Source of the DNA: Actinomycetales bacterium
Lineage (GTDB): Bacteria; Actinomycetota; Actinomycetes; Actinomycetales; Dermatophilaceae
Reading direction: 5' to 3'
Length of the DNA: 64,000 nt
Assembly (NCBI GenBank): GCA_016710645.1
Contig: JADJVI010000019.1
Location: 31,857 to 95,856 of the forward strand
The position numbers and the translations under genes are program-made. Positions 32,241-42,403 of the stretch are shown piece by piece. Position 1 is the first letter of the stretch. Each line of letters begins with the position of its first letter. A model generated the notes under the pieces. It was not told the DNA's origin and ran no database searches. It worked only from the letters and a program-made list of their open reading frames with translations.

Positions 32241-33638
32241 ATGCGCATCGTCATGTTGGGCACACGAGGGGTACCAGCCCGATACGGCGGCTTCGAGACC
32301 TGCATCGAAGAGGTGGGCAGCCGCCTGGTCGCCGCGGGCCATGAGGTGACCGTCTACTGTCGCAACACCACGGGTGAGGACATGCCCACGTCCTACCGGG
32401 GCATGGATTTGGTCACGCTCCCCGCGGTGCCGCACAAGGTCGCCGAGACCCTCAGCCACAGCGCCATCTCGGTCGGTCATGTGGTCGCGCGTCGCCGCCC
32501 AGACGCTGCGCTGCTCTTCAATGCCGCGAACGCGCCCTTCCTGCCGGCCTTGCGCGCTCGCCGGATCCCGGTCGCCACCCATGTCGACGGACTGGAGTGG
32601 AAGCGCGCCAAGTGGTCCGGCGCCGGCCAGAAGTACTACCGCGCGGCGGAGTCGCTCGCCGTGCGTTGGTCCGATGCCCTCATCGCCGACGCCCAGGGCA
32701 TCGCCGACTACTACCGGGACGAATTTGGCGTGCCGACCGAGCTCATCCGCTACGGGGCCCCTCGGGTTGCTCGCGGTGACGGTTCTGAGCTCGCCGAGCT
32801 CGGGCTCACCACGCGCGGATACCACCTGGTCGTGGCCCGCTTCGAGCCGGAAAACCATGTGCACCTCATCGTCGAGGGATATGTCCGCAGCCGTTCCACG
32901 CTGCCGCTGGTCGTCGTCGGCGGTGCCCCATACGCCGATGCCTACACCAATCAGGTCAAGGCCCTGGCCGACGACCGCGTGCGCTTCCTGGGCCCGGTGT
33001 GGGACCAGGACCTGCTCGACCAGCTCTACGCGCAGGCCTTCACCTACTGGCACGGTCACTCGGTCGGCGGCACCAACCCCTCCCTGCTGCGCGCGCTGGG
33101 CGCCGGAGCCCCCACCAACGGCCTGGACGTCATCTTCAACCGCGAGGTCCTCGGCAGCGCGGGACAGTTCTTCACTACCGCCGCAGACGTCGCCGCTCTC
33201 ATCGACGCAGGGGAGGCCGACCCGCAGCTCACACTGAGGCGCTCGGTGCTGTCGGAGGCCCGCGCCGACCTCTACGACTGGGACGACGTTGCCGAGTCCT
33301 ACGAGCAGTTGTGCTTCGGTTTGGCGGCCGGGTCTCACCGGCGCTCGGGCGCCAGCGGACGGCGACACGGCGTGCCACTGCGGTCGAACACGGTCGCGAC
33401 GCCTATTCCCACCCCGGTGCTGCACGGGAGGCGTCCGGGGGCACCCTTGGACGTGACATCCGACCGGTCGTCCGACCTGGCTGACATCGCCAGCGTGACG
33501 CCGATCGGCGCGGGTCGCCGCGCGGTCGCGCCAGCCGCTCGGGAGTCGGACGCCGATGCCCTCTCCGACCTGGCCCTGACCGACGCCGACCTCGCCGAGC
33601 TGACCCGGGTGAGCGACGGAGCGGTTCGCGCGGGATGA
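32241..33638 (+). CDS. Glycosyltransferase family 4 (DUF1972/rhamnosyltransferase type) with a low-complexity tail
   Basis: 465 residues. MRIVMLGTRGVPARYGGFETCIEEV is the DUF1972 N-terminus found in rhamnosyltransferase-like GT4 enzymes, and WHGHSVGGTNPSLLRALGAGAPT is the donor-binding region. After about residue 355 comes a tail of some 110 residues rich in Arg, Ser, Asp and Pro that is not part of the fold. ATG 32241 has AAGGGGA at proper spacing. It likely adds the second sugar. The next gene overlaps (ATGA). Confidence 0.88.
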   Translation: MRIVMLGTRGVPARYGGFETCIEEVGSRLVAAGHEVTVYCRNTTGEDMPTSYRGMDLVTLPAVPHKVAETLSHSAISVGHVVARRRPDAALLFNAANAPFLPALRARRIPVATHVDGLEWKRAKWSGAGQKYYRAAESLAVRWSDALIADAQGIADYYRDEFGVPTELIRYGAPRVARGDGSELAELGLTTRGYHLVVARFEPENHVHLIVEGYVRSRSTLPLVVVGGAPYADAYTNQVKALADDRVRFLGPVWDQDLLDQLYAQAFTYWHGHSVGGTNPSLLRALGAGAPTNGLDVIFNREVLGSAGQFFTTAADVAALIDAGEADPQLTLRRSVLSEARADLYDWDDVAESYEQLCFGLAAGSHRRSGASGRRHGVPLRSNTVATPIPTPVLHGRRPGAPLDVTSDRSSDLADIASVTPIGAGRRAVAPAARESDADALSDLALTDADLAELTRVSDGAVRAG

Positions 33639-34372
33639 GTGTCATGACCCCTCAGACCGAGAGCATCCCGGACACTGTCCGCCGGCTGGCAGCCCATCAA
33701 AAGAGCGCAGCCGGCGCGCCGGCATACTCTCGGTTCGTCAATCGGCCCGTCGGGAGGTGGTTCGCCGCCACGGCATACCACCTGGGCATGACCCCCGATC
33801 AGGTGACCCTCGTCAGCGCCCTGACGACGTTCTCCGGCATCTGCGTGCTCGCGCTGGCACCGTCCGCGGTGCTCACCGGCCTGCTCGCGGGTGTGCTCTT
33901 CATCCTGGGGTATGCCCTGGACTCCGCCGACGGCCAACTTGCCCGGCTGCGTGGCGGCGGGTCGCTGGCCGGCGAATGGCTCGATCATGTGTGTGACGCG
34001 TTCAAGAGCACGGCGGTGCACATCGGTGCGCTGATCGGCCTCTTCCGCGCCGAGGTGCCCACGGTCTGGCTGCTCGTGCCCCTCGCGTATGCCGTGGTGG
34101 ACTCGCTGGGATTCTTCGTCTTCGTCGCGACCGACCTCATGCGTCGCACCCAGGGGCCGGCCGCCGCGAAGCCCGCCAGCTCGACGTCCGTGGTGCGGTC
34201 GCTGCTGACGATCCCGACCGACTACGGCTTCCTCGCGGTCACGTTCCTGCTCTTCGGGCTCCCGCAGCTGTTTATCATCGCGTATGCCGTGATGCTGCTC
34301 GGTAACGTCGGGTATCTCGTGCTGGGCCTTCCGCGGTGGTACGGCGGGCTGCGGGCGCTGAAGCGGGCCTGA
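33635..34372 (+). CDS. CDP-alcohol phosphatidyltransferase family membrane enzyme
   Basis: 245 residues, about six helices. The full CDP-AP motif D-x2-D-G-x2-A-R-x8-G-x3-D-x3-D is present in DSADGQLARLRGGGSLAGEWLDHVCDA (about residues 99-125), so the enzyme should move a phospho-alcohol from a CDP carrier to an acceptor hydroxyl. Placed between two glycosyltransferases of a polysaccharide operon, it may act on a glycan or lipid-linked glycan rather than make a bulk phospholipid; this is inference. ATG 33635 overlaps the previous stop. Confidence 0.88.
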   Translation: MSVMTPQTESIPDTVRRLAAHQKSAAGAPAYSRFVNRPVGRWFAATAYHLGMTPDQVTLVSALTTFSGICVLALAPSAVLTGLLAGVLFILGYALDSADGQLARLRGGGSLAGEWLDHVCDAFKSTAVHIGALIGLFRAEVPTVWLLVPLAYAVVDSLGFFVFVATDLMRRTQGPAAAKPASSTSVVRSLLTIPTDYGFLAVTFLLFGLPQLFIIAYAVMLLGNVGYLVLGLPRWYGGLRALKRA

Positions 34373-34378
34373 GCGAAC

Positions 34379-35605
34379 ATGCCCAGGCACTCCAGGGGGC
34401 AGCTGCCCCCGCGCACCGTGTTGGTCGCGCACCCGGGAGCCGATGTCTACGGCTCGGACCGGATGCTGGTGACCGCCGTATCGGGTCTCGTCGACGCTGG
34501 CTTGCGAGTCATCGTCGCGCTGCCCGATGACGGTCCCTTGGTGCCCATGCTTGAGACTGCTGGAGCAGACGTACGCCGTTGTCCCACACCGGTATTGCGC
34601 AAGTCCGCCCTGTCGGCCCGTGGATTGGTGGGGCTGGCCGCGCGGACCCTCTCGGCTCTGCCGGCGATGGTCCGGCTGGTCCGCTCCGAGGGCGTCGATG
34701 TCGTCTACGTCAACACGGTCACCATCCCCGCCTGGCTCTTCGTCGCGAGGGCATTGGGCCGACGGGTTCTGGCGCATGTGCACGAGGCAGAAGCCGATGC
34801 TGGCCTGCTGCACCGCGCTTTGTCCCTGCCCTTGCTGGCGGCGCACACCATCGTGGCCAACAGCCGCTATACCCGCGATACCCATACGGCTGCCGTGCCC
34901 GCCGTAGGGGGGCGTGTGATCGTCGTGACCAATGGGGTGGCCCAACCCGAGACCGTCCGACCAACTCGGGAGCATCTCGACCCGCCGGTGCGGTTGCTCT
35001 ATGTCGGGCGGCTCTCGCCACGTAAGGGGGTCGATGTCGCCGTTGCGGCTCTTCGCCGACTGCGTGAGCAGGGCATGGATGCTCGGCTGCGGTTGGTCGG
35101 GAATGTCTTCCCAGGTTATGAGTGGTTCGAGGCTCAGCTTCGGGCCGATGGGGCTGACCTCCTGGCGTGCGGCGCACTGGAATTCGCGGGCTACCAAGCG
35201 AATGTCTCTGCGGCACTGGCGGATTGCGATATCGCCCTGGTGCCGTCGGTCGAGCCGGAGGGGTTCGGCAACACTGCGGTCGAAGCGGTGCTCGCGGGTC
35301 GGCCAGTCGTCGTGTCTGACATCGGTGGGCTGCCGGAGGCGGTGGCGGGAGTGGGTAGCGCGCGCATCGTGCCCCCGGGTGACGCCGTCGAGTTGGCTCG
35401 GGCGATCGCCCTGACAGTCGTCGAGTGGGAACGGGCTCGCCAAGCGGCCGCACACGCGGTGGGCGAGGTCGGCGAACGACAGTCGGTGCGCCGCTATCAG
35501 CTGGGAGTCGTCTCGGCCGTGCTGGGAGGCCCGTCCGGTGGGGACGAGGTTGTGGGGGGAAACGCCGTGGCGGGGGCCGCGAGGGAAGGCAGGATGGTCG
35601 GATGA
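34379..35605 (+). CDS. Glycosyltransferase family 4
   Basis: 408 residues, GT-B fold. The C-terminal donor domain shows LLYVGRLSPRKGVDVAVAAL (about residue 205) and the E-x7-E motif EPEGFGNTAVEAVLAG (about residue 295). The N-terminal acceptor domain begins VLVAHPGADVYGSDRML. Sugar and linkage unknown. It starts 6 bases after the CDP-alcohol enzyme gene and overlaps the lipoprotein gene by four bases. Confidence 0.9.
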   Translation: MPRHSRGQLPPRTVLVAHPGADVYGSDRMLVTAVSGLVDAGLRVIVALPDDGPLVPMLETAGADVRRCPTPVLRKSALSARGLVGLAARTLSALPAMVRLVRSEGVDVVYVNTVTIPAWLFVARALGRRVLAHVHEAEADAGLLHRALSLPLLAAHTIVANSRYTRDTHTAAVPAVGGRVIVVTNGVAQPETVRPTREHLDPPVRLLYVGRLSPRKGVDVAVAALRRLREQGMDARLRLVGNVFPGYEWFEAQLRADGADLLACGALEFAGYQANVSAALADCDIALVPSVEPEGFGNTAVEAVLAGRPVVVSDIGGLPEAVAGVGSARIVPPGDAVELARAIALTVVEWERARQAAAHAVGEVGERQSVRRYQLGVVSAVLGGPSGGDEVVGGNAVAGAAREGRMVG

Positions 35606-36255
35606 GTGAGTGGACGAGGATTTCGCCGGTCCGCGAGCTGCGCCCGAGGAGGATGGCCGGGCGCGTCGTCGTGGGCCTGTTTGCGGCGAGCGCCCTGGCG
35701 CTCGGGGTGTCGGGGTGCTCGACGGCTTCGGGATCGGCCGAACCGGTGGCTACCCAGCCTCCGACCAGCGCCGCCGCGGCGTCGCTGCCCCCGGGACCCC
35801 TTGCTCCGGCAACGCATTCGCCCGCCCAACGGCCGTCGGTGACGGGTGCCCCGACCGTCACGGCAGCGCCTGCCACGTTTGGCGGGACGGTGACCTATCC
35901 GGACGGATTGACAGTGTCGGTCGCCTCGGCGAAGTCGGCCGCGATGAGCGGCACCGGCCCAGGCTCTTTCCCCGGCGCACCGTTGGTCATCATCGACGTG
36001 GTGGTGCACAACGGCAGCGCCGCGCCCATCGACCTCGACCACAGCTTGGTGAGCCTCGAGGCCGGCACTCCGCGCCGTATTGGGCGCGCTTTCGGAAGCG
36101 AGGGAGCCGTCGATTTGTCGGGAATCCTCGCTCCAGGCGCAGACCAGAAAGCGACCTATGTCTTCGGGGTGCCGACGGCCGACCAGGCAGATCTTCACTT
36201 GTACGTCGACCTCGACGGGATTCACACGATCGCGGAGTTCACCGGTCGCGTCTGA
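35602..36255 (+). CDS. Lipoprotein with a DUF4352-like beta domain
   Basis: 217 residues. A basic N-terminus and hydrophobic helix end at GVSGC (Cys39), a lipobox. A Ser/Pro/Ala-rich linker follows to about residue 95. The C-terminal domain (GGTVTYPDGLTVSVASAKSA ... VIIDVVVHNGSAAPIDLDHSLVSLEAG) has the strand pattern of DUF4352-type immunoglobulin-like domains. ATG 35602 overlaps the glycosyltransferase stop. It probably sits on the outer membrane face beside the export machinery; function unknown. Confidence 0.75.
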   Translation: MSEWTRISPVRELRPRRMAGRVVVGLFAASALALGVSGCSTASGSAEPVATQPPTSAAAASLPPGPLAPATHSPAQRPSVTGAPTVTAAPATFGGTVTYPDGLTVSVASAKSAAMSGTGPGSFPGAPLVIIDVVVHNGSAAPIDLDHSLVSLEAGTPRRIGRAFGSEGAVDLSGILAPGADQKATYVFGVPTADQADLHLYVDLDGIHTIAEFTGRV

Positions 36256-36430
36256 ATAGCAGCAAATCGGACATTTTGTGTCGGGTGGACGCGGGACAGT
36301 CTGCTGCCCGTCTCAGAATGAGCCGAAACGTATTCCAATTCCGCTCCAGAGCCCTATCCTGGGCCGCAGGGAGTTCAACAAGGGCCACACGCCGGGGGGC
36401 GTCGTGTGCTGACGTAGGGGGAGTTACAAC
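36256..36430 (+). promoter_or_regulatory. Promoter/leader of the giant surface protein gene
   Basis: 175 bases of lower G+C. TATCCT (36355-36360) is a plausible -10; the -35 region is weak. CACACG (36386-36391) pairs with CGTGTG (36403-36408) around a G-rich loop. GGGGGAG stands 11 bases before GTG 36431 as ribosome site. Confidence 0.4.
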
Positions 36431-39400
36431 GTGGGTATTTCGCGTATCACTCGGTGGGTGGTGTCGGCAGCCTCGACGGCTGTCGTGGCTGCCGGACTGA
36501 CCGTCATCCCTGCCGCGTCGGCGGCGGCCGACACGGCACCACAAGAGGTGACCACCCCGGCAACACCGCCGACGGTCTCGGTCGATGTCCTGCCGACCTG
36601 GCAGGTCAACGGTGTGGTGTGGAGTCAGGTTGTCGTCGGCAACACCGTCTTCGCGACGGGTGCGTTCAACACGGCCCGACCCCCGGGCGTTGCCGTGGGC
36701 GGAGCTGGCGAAATCGCGCTGGCCAACTTCATCGCCTACGACATCACCACTGGCGAGCGGATCGCCAAGTACGACCACAACCTCAACGGTCAGGGGATGG
36801 CCGTCGCAGCTTCCCCAGATGGCTCACGTGTCTACGTCGGTGGTGAGTTCACCCAGGTCGACGGGCTGTGGCTGAAGAGGATCTTCGCCATCGACGTCGC
36901 GACCGGCAAGCTCATCACGTCCTTCGCTCCGCAGGTCAACGGCCGGATCCGCGCGATCGCCGCGACAAACACCACGGTGTACGCCGGCGGCAACATCACC
37001 TCCGTGGGCTCGACGACCCGCACCAAGTTCGCAGCCTTCAACGCGGCCAACGGGGCGCTGCTGCCCTGGGCGCCGACGGCGGACAACGAGGTCTGGTCGA
37101 TGGTGTTGACTCCGGACGGCTCCAAGGTCGTCGCGGGTGGTCAATTCCCCAACGCCAACGGAGCGGTCGCCAATGGCATGGCCGCCTTCGACCCGGTGAG
37201 CGGCGCTCGCGTCACCTGGGTGGCCAACTCCACCATCAAGGACGCCACCAACGGTGCGATCACGTCGTTGAAGACCGATGGCACGTACATCTACGGCAGT
37301 GGCTACGCGTTCGGCACGGGTGCGACCTTCGAGGGTCCGTTCTCCCTCAACCCCTCCGACGGATCGATCCGCTGGCTCAACGACTGCCAGGGGGATACCT
37401 ACGACGTTCAGCCCCTGGGCCCGGTCACCTACCTTGTGGGCCACGCTCACAACTGCTTGATGATCGACCAATTCCCGGACACCAACCCGCGGGTGCGGTG
37501 GCAGCGGGCGCTGGCTGTGCCGAGCTACCCCACGACGGTCAACAAGGGCCCGGACATGTACGGCTGGAACTACGTCGGCCAGCCCGCCGCCGGCCTGTTG
37601 CACTGGTTCCCCGACCTCACAGCCGGCACGGTGACCGGACAAGGCCAGGCCGCCTGGTCTGTGTCCGGAAACGCGCAGTATGCCGTGTTCGGCGGTGAAT
37701 TCCCGAAGATCAACGGGGTCGCGCAGCAGGGTCTGGCACGGTTCGCCATGCCCAGCGTCGCACCCAAGCAACGTGCACCGCAGTGGGACACCAACCCGGC
37801 GCGGACCGTTCCAGCGGTGACGGCCACATCACTCATCCCAGGCATCGTCCGAGTGTCCTTCCCGAGCGCGTGGGACCAGGACAACAAGACGCTCACCTAC
37901 AAGGTGATCCGCGACCAGGACCTGGCCAGCCGGGCAACCGTCGCCGAGATCACCGCGCCGAGCAACTTCTGGACGCTGCCCATGCTGGGGGCAACAGATA
38001 CCTCTGCGCCCCCCGGGCCGCACACCTACTCGGTGAAGATCACCGACCCGGACGGCAACGCCATATGGAGCACCACCTCCAACCAGGTCACCATGACGCC
38101 GGGTTCCGCTCCGTACGCTCAGGCTCTGCTCGCCGACTCCCCGGTGCATTACTGGCGGATGTCCGACACCGGCACCACGGTCCTGGACGCTGTCGGTGAC
38201 TGGGACGGCACCTACGCCGCAGGCACGAGCAAGGGTCAGGCGGGTGCGCTGCTCAACGAGTCCGACAGCGCGACCTCCTTCAGCGGCACGAGCACGGGGT
38301 ATGCCGTGACCGCCACGGGCAAGCCCACTGTCGGTCCGAGCACCTTCTCGGTCGAGGCCTGGTTCAAGACGAGTTCGATCTCCGGCGGCAAGATCGTCGG
38401 GTGGGGCAACGCCACCACGGCTTCGAGCACGTCCTACGACCGGCACATCTACATCAATGGCACCGGCCAGGTCACCTTCGGGGTCTACTCCGGGGCGGCC
38501 AAGACGATCACCAGTGGCACCGGTTACAACGACGGTCAGTGGCACCACGTCGTCGGCGCGGTGGACCAGAACACCGGCATGACCTTCTACATCGACGGTC
38601 GTCGCATCGGTGCCGTGACCGGACCGATGACGCCCGAGCAGACCACCGGCTACTGGCACATCGGCGGTGACACCGTGGGCACGTGGCCCAACTACCCGAG
38701 CAGCCGCTACCTCAACGGCACGATCGACGAGGTCGCGGTCTACCCGACGGCGCTCACCCCCACCCAGGTCGCGGCGCACTACACCGCCAGCGGCCGGACC
38801 GTTCCCAACCCGACCGACCCGGCATACGCCTACGGTCAGGCTGTCACGGCGTCGAGCCCGACGATCTACTGGCGTCTGGACGAGTCCACCGGCCGGTTGG
38901 CGATCGACACGACGGCCAACGGCAATTACGGCACCTACTCCAGCGGCGGCGTCACCTACAACCAGACCGGTGCTGTGGCCGGCAGCACGGCTGTCACGCT
39001 CAATGGCAGCTCGGGCTGGGTCGGTGGGCAGACCGCCTTCGTCAACCCCTCGGTCTACACCGAGGAGATCTGGTTCAAGTCCACCTCGATCCGCGGCGGC
39101 CGCCTGATGGGCTTCGGCAACTCCACGACTGGCGCGAGCACGAACAATGACCGCGTCCTGTTCCTCACCAACGCGGGCAAGCTCGTCTTCGGCACCTGGA
39201 CCGGGGTGGAGAACCGGATCACCTCGTCGGCGTCCTACAACAACGGTGCGTGGCACCACGTCGTGGCGACGCAAGGACCGTCCGGCATGCAGCTCTACGT
39301 CGACGGGGTCCTCGTGGGCACCAACCCGCAGACCACTGCCCAGAACTTCACGGGCTACTGGCGGGTTGGCTACGACACCCCCTGGAGTGGCGCGACGAGC

Positions 39401-42397
39401 GGATACCTCGCCGGCAGCCTCGACGAGGCCGCGGTCTACCTTCGCGAGATGCCGGCCTCCGAGGTCCGGGCGCACTACCGCGCCGGTGGTGGAGTTCTGC
39501 CAAACGTCATGCCGACGGCGGCAGCCGCTGCCACGGCGACCGGGCTCGACGTGAACGTGACGGCCGACGGCTCCATCGACGAGGACGGCACTATCGCGTC
39601 CTACGTGTGGGACTTCGGCGACGGCACGGTAGGCGTCACGGGCGCGACCGCCACTCACCGGTACGCCGCGGCGGGCACCTACCAGGTGACGCTCACGGTG
39701 ACCGACAACGCTGGCGGCACGGGGACCAAGACCATTCCGGTCACGGTGACCAACACGCTGCCGACCGCGGCGCTCACCACGACGGTGGCCAGCCGCATCG
39801 TCACGGCCACGGGGTCGGGCACCGACATCGACGGCACGATCACGGCATACAGCTGGGACTTCGGTGACGGCACCGCGGCGGTGAGCGGCCAGACCGCTGA
39901 CCACACGTATGCCGTGGACGGCACCTACACCGTCACGCTGACGGTGACCGACAACGCCGGTGGTACGGCCACGGCCACGGGCTCGGTGACGGTCAGCAAC
40001 GCAGCACCGACGGCGGCCCTCGTGCTCACGCAGACCGGCCCGCGCTCGGTGTCGGTCGACAGCTCTGGCTCCACCGACCCGGATGGCAGCATCGCGTCCT
40101 ACAGCTGGGACTTCGGTGACGGCACGCCTGCCGTCAGCGGTGCGACGGCGACCCACGCGTATGCCGCCAACGGCACCTACACCGTCACGCTGACCGTGAC
40201 CGACAACGTCGGGACCACGGCCACGGCGACGCATCAGGTCGTCGCGGTCAACCAGGCGCCCACCGCGTCCGTCTCGCTGCAGCAGTTGAGTGCTCGCAAG
40301 GTCAAGCTGGACGCCTCGGCGTCGTCCGACCCGGACGGCACCATCGCGTCGTACAGCTGGGACTTCGGCGACGGTTCTGCGGCTGCGACCGGTGCCACCG
40401 TGATGCACACGTATGCCACGGACGGGCAGTACACCGTGACGCTGACGGTCACCGACGACCTGGGCGCGACCGGGACGGCCATCGCTCTGGCCGGTGCGGC
40501 CAACCAGCCGCCCACTGCGGCCTTCACCGTGGCAACGCCGGCTGCGCGGGTTGTGGCTGTCGACGCGGCGACGTCGACCGACAGCGACGGCACGATCGCG
40601 TCCTACAGTTGGGACTTCGGTGACGGCTCGCCAGTCGAGACCGGCATCACCGCCACCCACACGTATGCCGCAGACGGGTCCTACACCATCACCCTGACGG
40701 TGACCGACGATCTGGGGGCTACCGCCACGACGACTCGGTCGGCGACGGCCGCCAACCAGGCGCCTACGGCGGCCTTCACGGCCAACACCCAGCAGCTCGT
40801 GTTGAGCGTCGATGCGTCGACCTCGGCCGACGTCGACGGCACCATCGCGTCCTACAGCTGGGACTTCGGTGATGGCTCGCCGGTTCAGACCGGCGTGACC
40901 GCCACCCACACCTACGCCGCCGGGGGTAGCTACACCGTGACGTTGACGGTGACCGACGACCTTGGGGCGGTGAGCACGACCAGCCAGGTCGTCTCGACCG
41001 ACAACAAGGCGCCGATAGCTGCCTTCACGGCCACCACCGCAGCCCGCACCGTCACGGTGGACGCCTCGACGTCCCACGACCTGGACGGCACGGTCACGGC
41101 ATACAGCTGGGACTTCGGCGACGGTTCTCCGGTGCAGACCGGCGACACCGCCACCGCGACCCACGCCTACGCCGCCGATGGTGACTACACGGTGACGCTC
41201 ACGGTGACCGACGACCTCGGCGCGAGCGGCATGACCACCCAACTGGTGGGCGCTCACAATGCCCTGCCGGTGGCGAGCTTCTCGGCCACGGCCACTCCGC
41301 AGCATGTGGCTGTGGACGCCGGCGCGTCGCACGACACCGACGGCACCATCACGGCATACAGCTGGGACTTCGGTGACGGCACTGCCGCGGTGACCGGCGC
41401 GACCGCGGCGCACGATTATGCGGCAGCCGGCAGCTACACGGTGACCCTCACGGTGACCGACGATCTGGGGGCGACCGCGACGAGTGCGCAGTCGGTCGTG
41501 GTTGAGTCGATCAACCAGTTGCCCACTGCAGCCTTTGCGGTGAGCGGCGGGGAACTCGTCATGGGCTACAACGCGACGGGCTCCAGCGACCCGGATGGCA
41601 CCATCGTCGGCTATGCCTGGACCTTCGGTGATGGCACGTCTGGCTCCGGAGCGACCGTGTCGCACAGCTACACGCTGCCGGGCACCTACCAGGTCACCCT
41701 CACCGTCACGGACAACCGCGGCGGAACGGCAACGAAGACCACCGCGGTCTGGGTCACCGGGACCTTCGCCAAGGACGTCTTCGACCGGACCCTGGCCACC
41801 GGCTGGGGCTCGGCCAACCAGGGTGGCGCATGGACGGTGGCCTCCAGCTCGGCACCGTTCTCGGTGACTACTGGCCTGGGCGCCATGAAGATCAACGCCG
41901 GCCAGACGGCCAGTGCGGTCCTCGCTGGCGTCACCGCGACCGACGCCGATCTGTCCGTGAAGTTCGCGGTGGACAAGCTCGGCGGCGGCACGGGCACGCA
42001 GGTGACGGTCATCGGACGCGGCGACAAGAGCAACGGCTACCGCGGGAAGGTCGTCATCTCCAGCACGGGAGGCATGACACTGTCGGTGCTCAAGGTCGTC
42101 GCAGGCACTGAGACCGCGATCTCGAGCAAGGCGGTCACCGGCGTCACCTACGTGCCCGGCGACACCTACCTCATGCGAGTACAGGTCTGGGGTTCAGGCA
42201 CCACGAACCTGCGGGCCAAGGTGTGGAAGGACGGCACGACCGAGCCGACCACCTGGTTGGTCTCCGGGTCCGACACCACCGCAGCCTTCCAGGGTCCGGG
42301 GTCGATCGGGCTGCTGAGCTACCTCTCCGGCTCGGCGACCAACGCACCGGTGACGGTGAAGTACAGCGAGTTCGCGGCCCGGCTCACCGGCAACTGA
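36431..42397 (+). CDS. Giant secreted surface protein: beta-propeller, Fn3, two LamG and nine PKD domains
   Basis: 1988 residues from GTG 36431. Signal peptide to about residue 33 (VVSAASTAVVAAGLTVIPAASAAAD). Residues about 50-440 hold propeller repeats of the VYVGGEFTQVDG/VYAGGNITSVGS kind (DUF5122-like), then an Fn3-like segment (about 455-560). Two LamG-type lectin domains follow (about 570-795 and 810-1020), each with YWR and GQWHHVV/GAWHHVV. Nine PKD domains (about 1025-1776) each carry a WDFGDG-type motif (WTFGDG in the ninth). A final jelly-roll module (DVFDRTLATGWGSANQGGAW) completes it. No LPXTG sorting signal or membrane anchor is seen, so it may bind the matrix through its lectin domains. 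Likely adhesin or matrix scaffold for the island's polymer. Confidence 0.88.
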   Translation: MGISRITRWVVSAASTAVVAAGLTVIPAASAAADTAPQEVTTPATPPTVSVDVLPTWQVNGVVWSQVVVGNTVFATGAFNTARPPGVAVGGAGEIALANFIAYDITTGERIAKYDHNLNGQGMAVAASPDGSRVYVGGEFTQVDGLWLKRIFAIDVATGKLITSFAPQVNGRIRAIAATNTTVYAGGNITSVGSTTRTKFAAFNAANGALLPWAPTADNEVWSMVLTPDGSKVVAGGQFPNANGAVANGMAAFDPVSGARVTWVANSTIKDATNGAITSLKTDGTYIYGSGYAFGTGATFEGPFSLNPSDGSIRWLNDCQGDTYDVQPLGPVTYLVGHAHNCLMIDQFPDTNPRVRWQRALAVPSYPTTVNKGPDMYGWNYVGQPAAGLLHWFPDLTAGTVTGQGQAAWSVSGNAQYAVFGGEFPKINGVAQQGLARFAMPSVAPKQRAPQWDTNPARTVPAVTATSLIPGIVRVSFPSAWDQDNKTLTYKVIRDQDLASRATVAEITAPSNFWTLPMLGATDTSAPPGPHTYSVKITDPDGNAIWSTTSNQVTMTPGSAPYAQALLADSPVHYWRMSDTGTTVLDAVGDWDGTYAAGTSKGQAGALLNESDSATSFSGTSTGYAVTATGKPTVGPSTFSVEAWFKTSSISGGKIVGWGNATTASSTSYDRHIYINGTGQVTFGVYSGAAKTITSGTGYNDGQWHHVVGAVDQNTGMTFYIDGRRIGAVTGPMTPEQTTGYWHIGGDTVGTWPNYPSSRYLNGTIDEVAVYPTALTPTQVAAHYTASGRTVPNPTDPAYAYGQAVTASSPTIYWRLDESTGRLAIDTTANGNYGTYSSGGVTYNQTGAVAGSTAVTLNGSSGWVGGQTAFVNPSVYTEEIWFKSTSIRGGRLMGFGNSTTGASTNNDRVLFLTNAGKLVFGTWTGVENRITSSASYNNGAWHHVVATQGPSGMQLYVDGVLVGTNPQTTAQNFTGYWRVGYDTPWSGATSGYLAGSLDEAAVYLREMPASEVRAHYRAGGGVLPNVMPTAAAAATATGLDVNVTADGSIDEDGTIASYVWDFGDGTVGVTGATATHRYAAAGTYQVTLTVTDNAGGTGTKTIPVTVTNTLPTAALTTTVASRIVTATGSGTDIDGTITAYSWDFGDGTAAVSGQTADHTYAVDGTYTVTLTVTDNAGGTATATGSVTVSNAAPTAALVLTQTGPRSVSVDSSGSTDPDGSIASYSWDFGDGTPAVSGATATHAYAANGTYTVTLTVTDNVGTTATATHQVVAVNQAPTASVSLQQLSARKVKLDASASSDPDGTIASYSWDFGDGSAAATGATVMHTYATDGQYTVTLTVTDDLGATGTAIALAGAANQPPTAAFTVATPAARVVAVDAATSTDSDGTIASYSWDFGDGSPVETGITATHTYAADGSYTITLTVTDDLGATATTTRSATAANQAPTAAFTANTQQLVLSVDASTSADVDGTIASYSWDFGDGSPVQTGVTATHTYAAGGSYTVTLTVTDDLGAVSTTSQVVSTDNKAPIAAFTATTAARTVTVDASTSHDLDGTVTAYSWDFGDGSPVQTGDTATATHAYAADGDYTVTLTVTDDLGASGMTTQLVGAHNALPVASFSATATPQHVAVDAGASHDTDGTITAYSWDFGDGTAAVTGATAAHDYAAAGSYTVTLTVTDDLGATATSAQSVVVESINQLPTAAFAVSGGELVMGYNATGSSDPDGTIVGYAWTFGDGTSGSGATVSHSYTLPGTYQVTLTVTDNRGGTATKTTAVWVTGTFAKDVFDRTLATGWGSANQGGAWTVASSSAPFSVTTGLGAMKINAGQTASAVLAGVTATDADLSVKFAVDKLGGGTGTQVTVIGRGDKSNGYRGKVVISSTGGMTLSVLKVVAGTETAISSKAVTGVTYVPGDTYLMRVQVWGSGTTNLRAKVWKDGTTEPTTWLVSGSDTTAAFQGPGSIGLLSYLSGSATNAPVTVKYSEFAARLTGN
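39510..41760 (+). repeat. Nine tandem PKD-domain repeats (about 250 bp each)
   Basis: The TACAGCTGGGACTTCGG box recurs every ~240-260 bases, with flanking text conserved at DNA level (GACGGCAC, CACACGTATGCC, GTGACGCTGACGGTGACC). Such near-identical units can recombine to change PKD number and are prone to misassembly. Confidence 0.8.
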
Positions 42398-42403
42398 CGA
42401 TCG

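Noticed and set aside
33335..35455. A 706-residue - strand open frame across the CDP-alcohol and GT4 genes
   Set aside because: Antisense to two genes with clear catalytic motifs; no family features.
37829..41665. A 1278-residue open frame antisense to the giant surface protein gene
   Set aside because: Its apparent repeats mirror the PKD repeats on the other strand; the composition (Arg, Gly, His) and lack of domains show it is a shadow.
23152..41760. VTPTVP and PKD repeat arrays as CRISPR-like repeats
   Set aside because: They are in-frame coding repeats without unique spacers of constant length and with no cas genes nearby.
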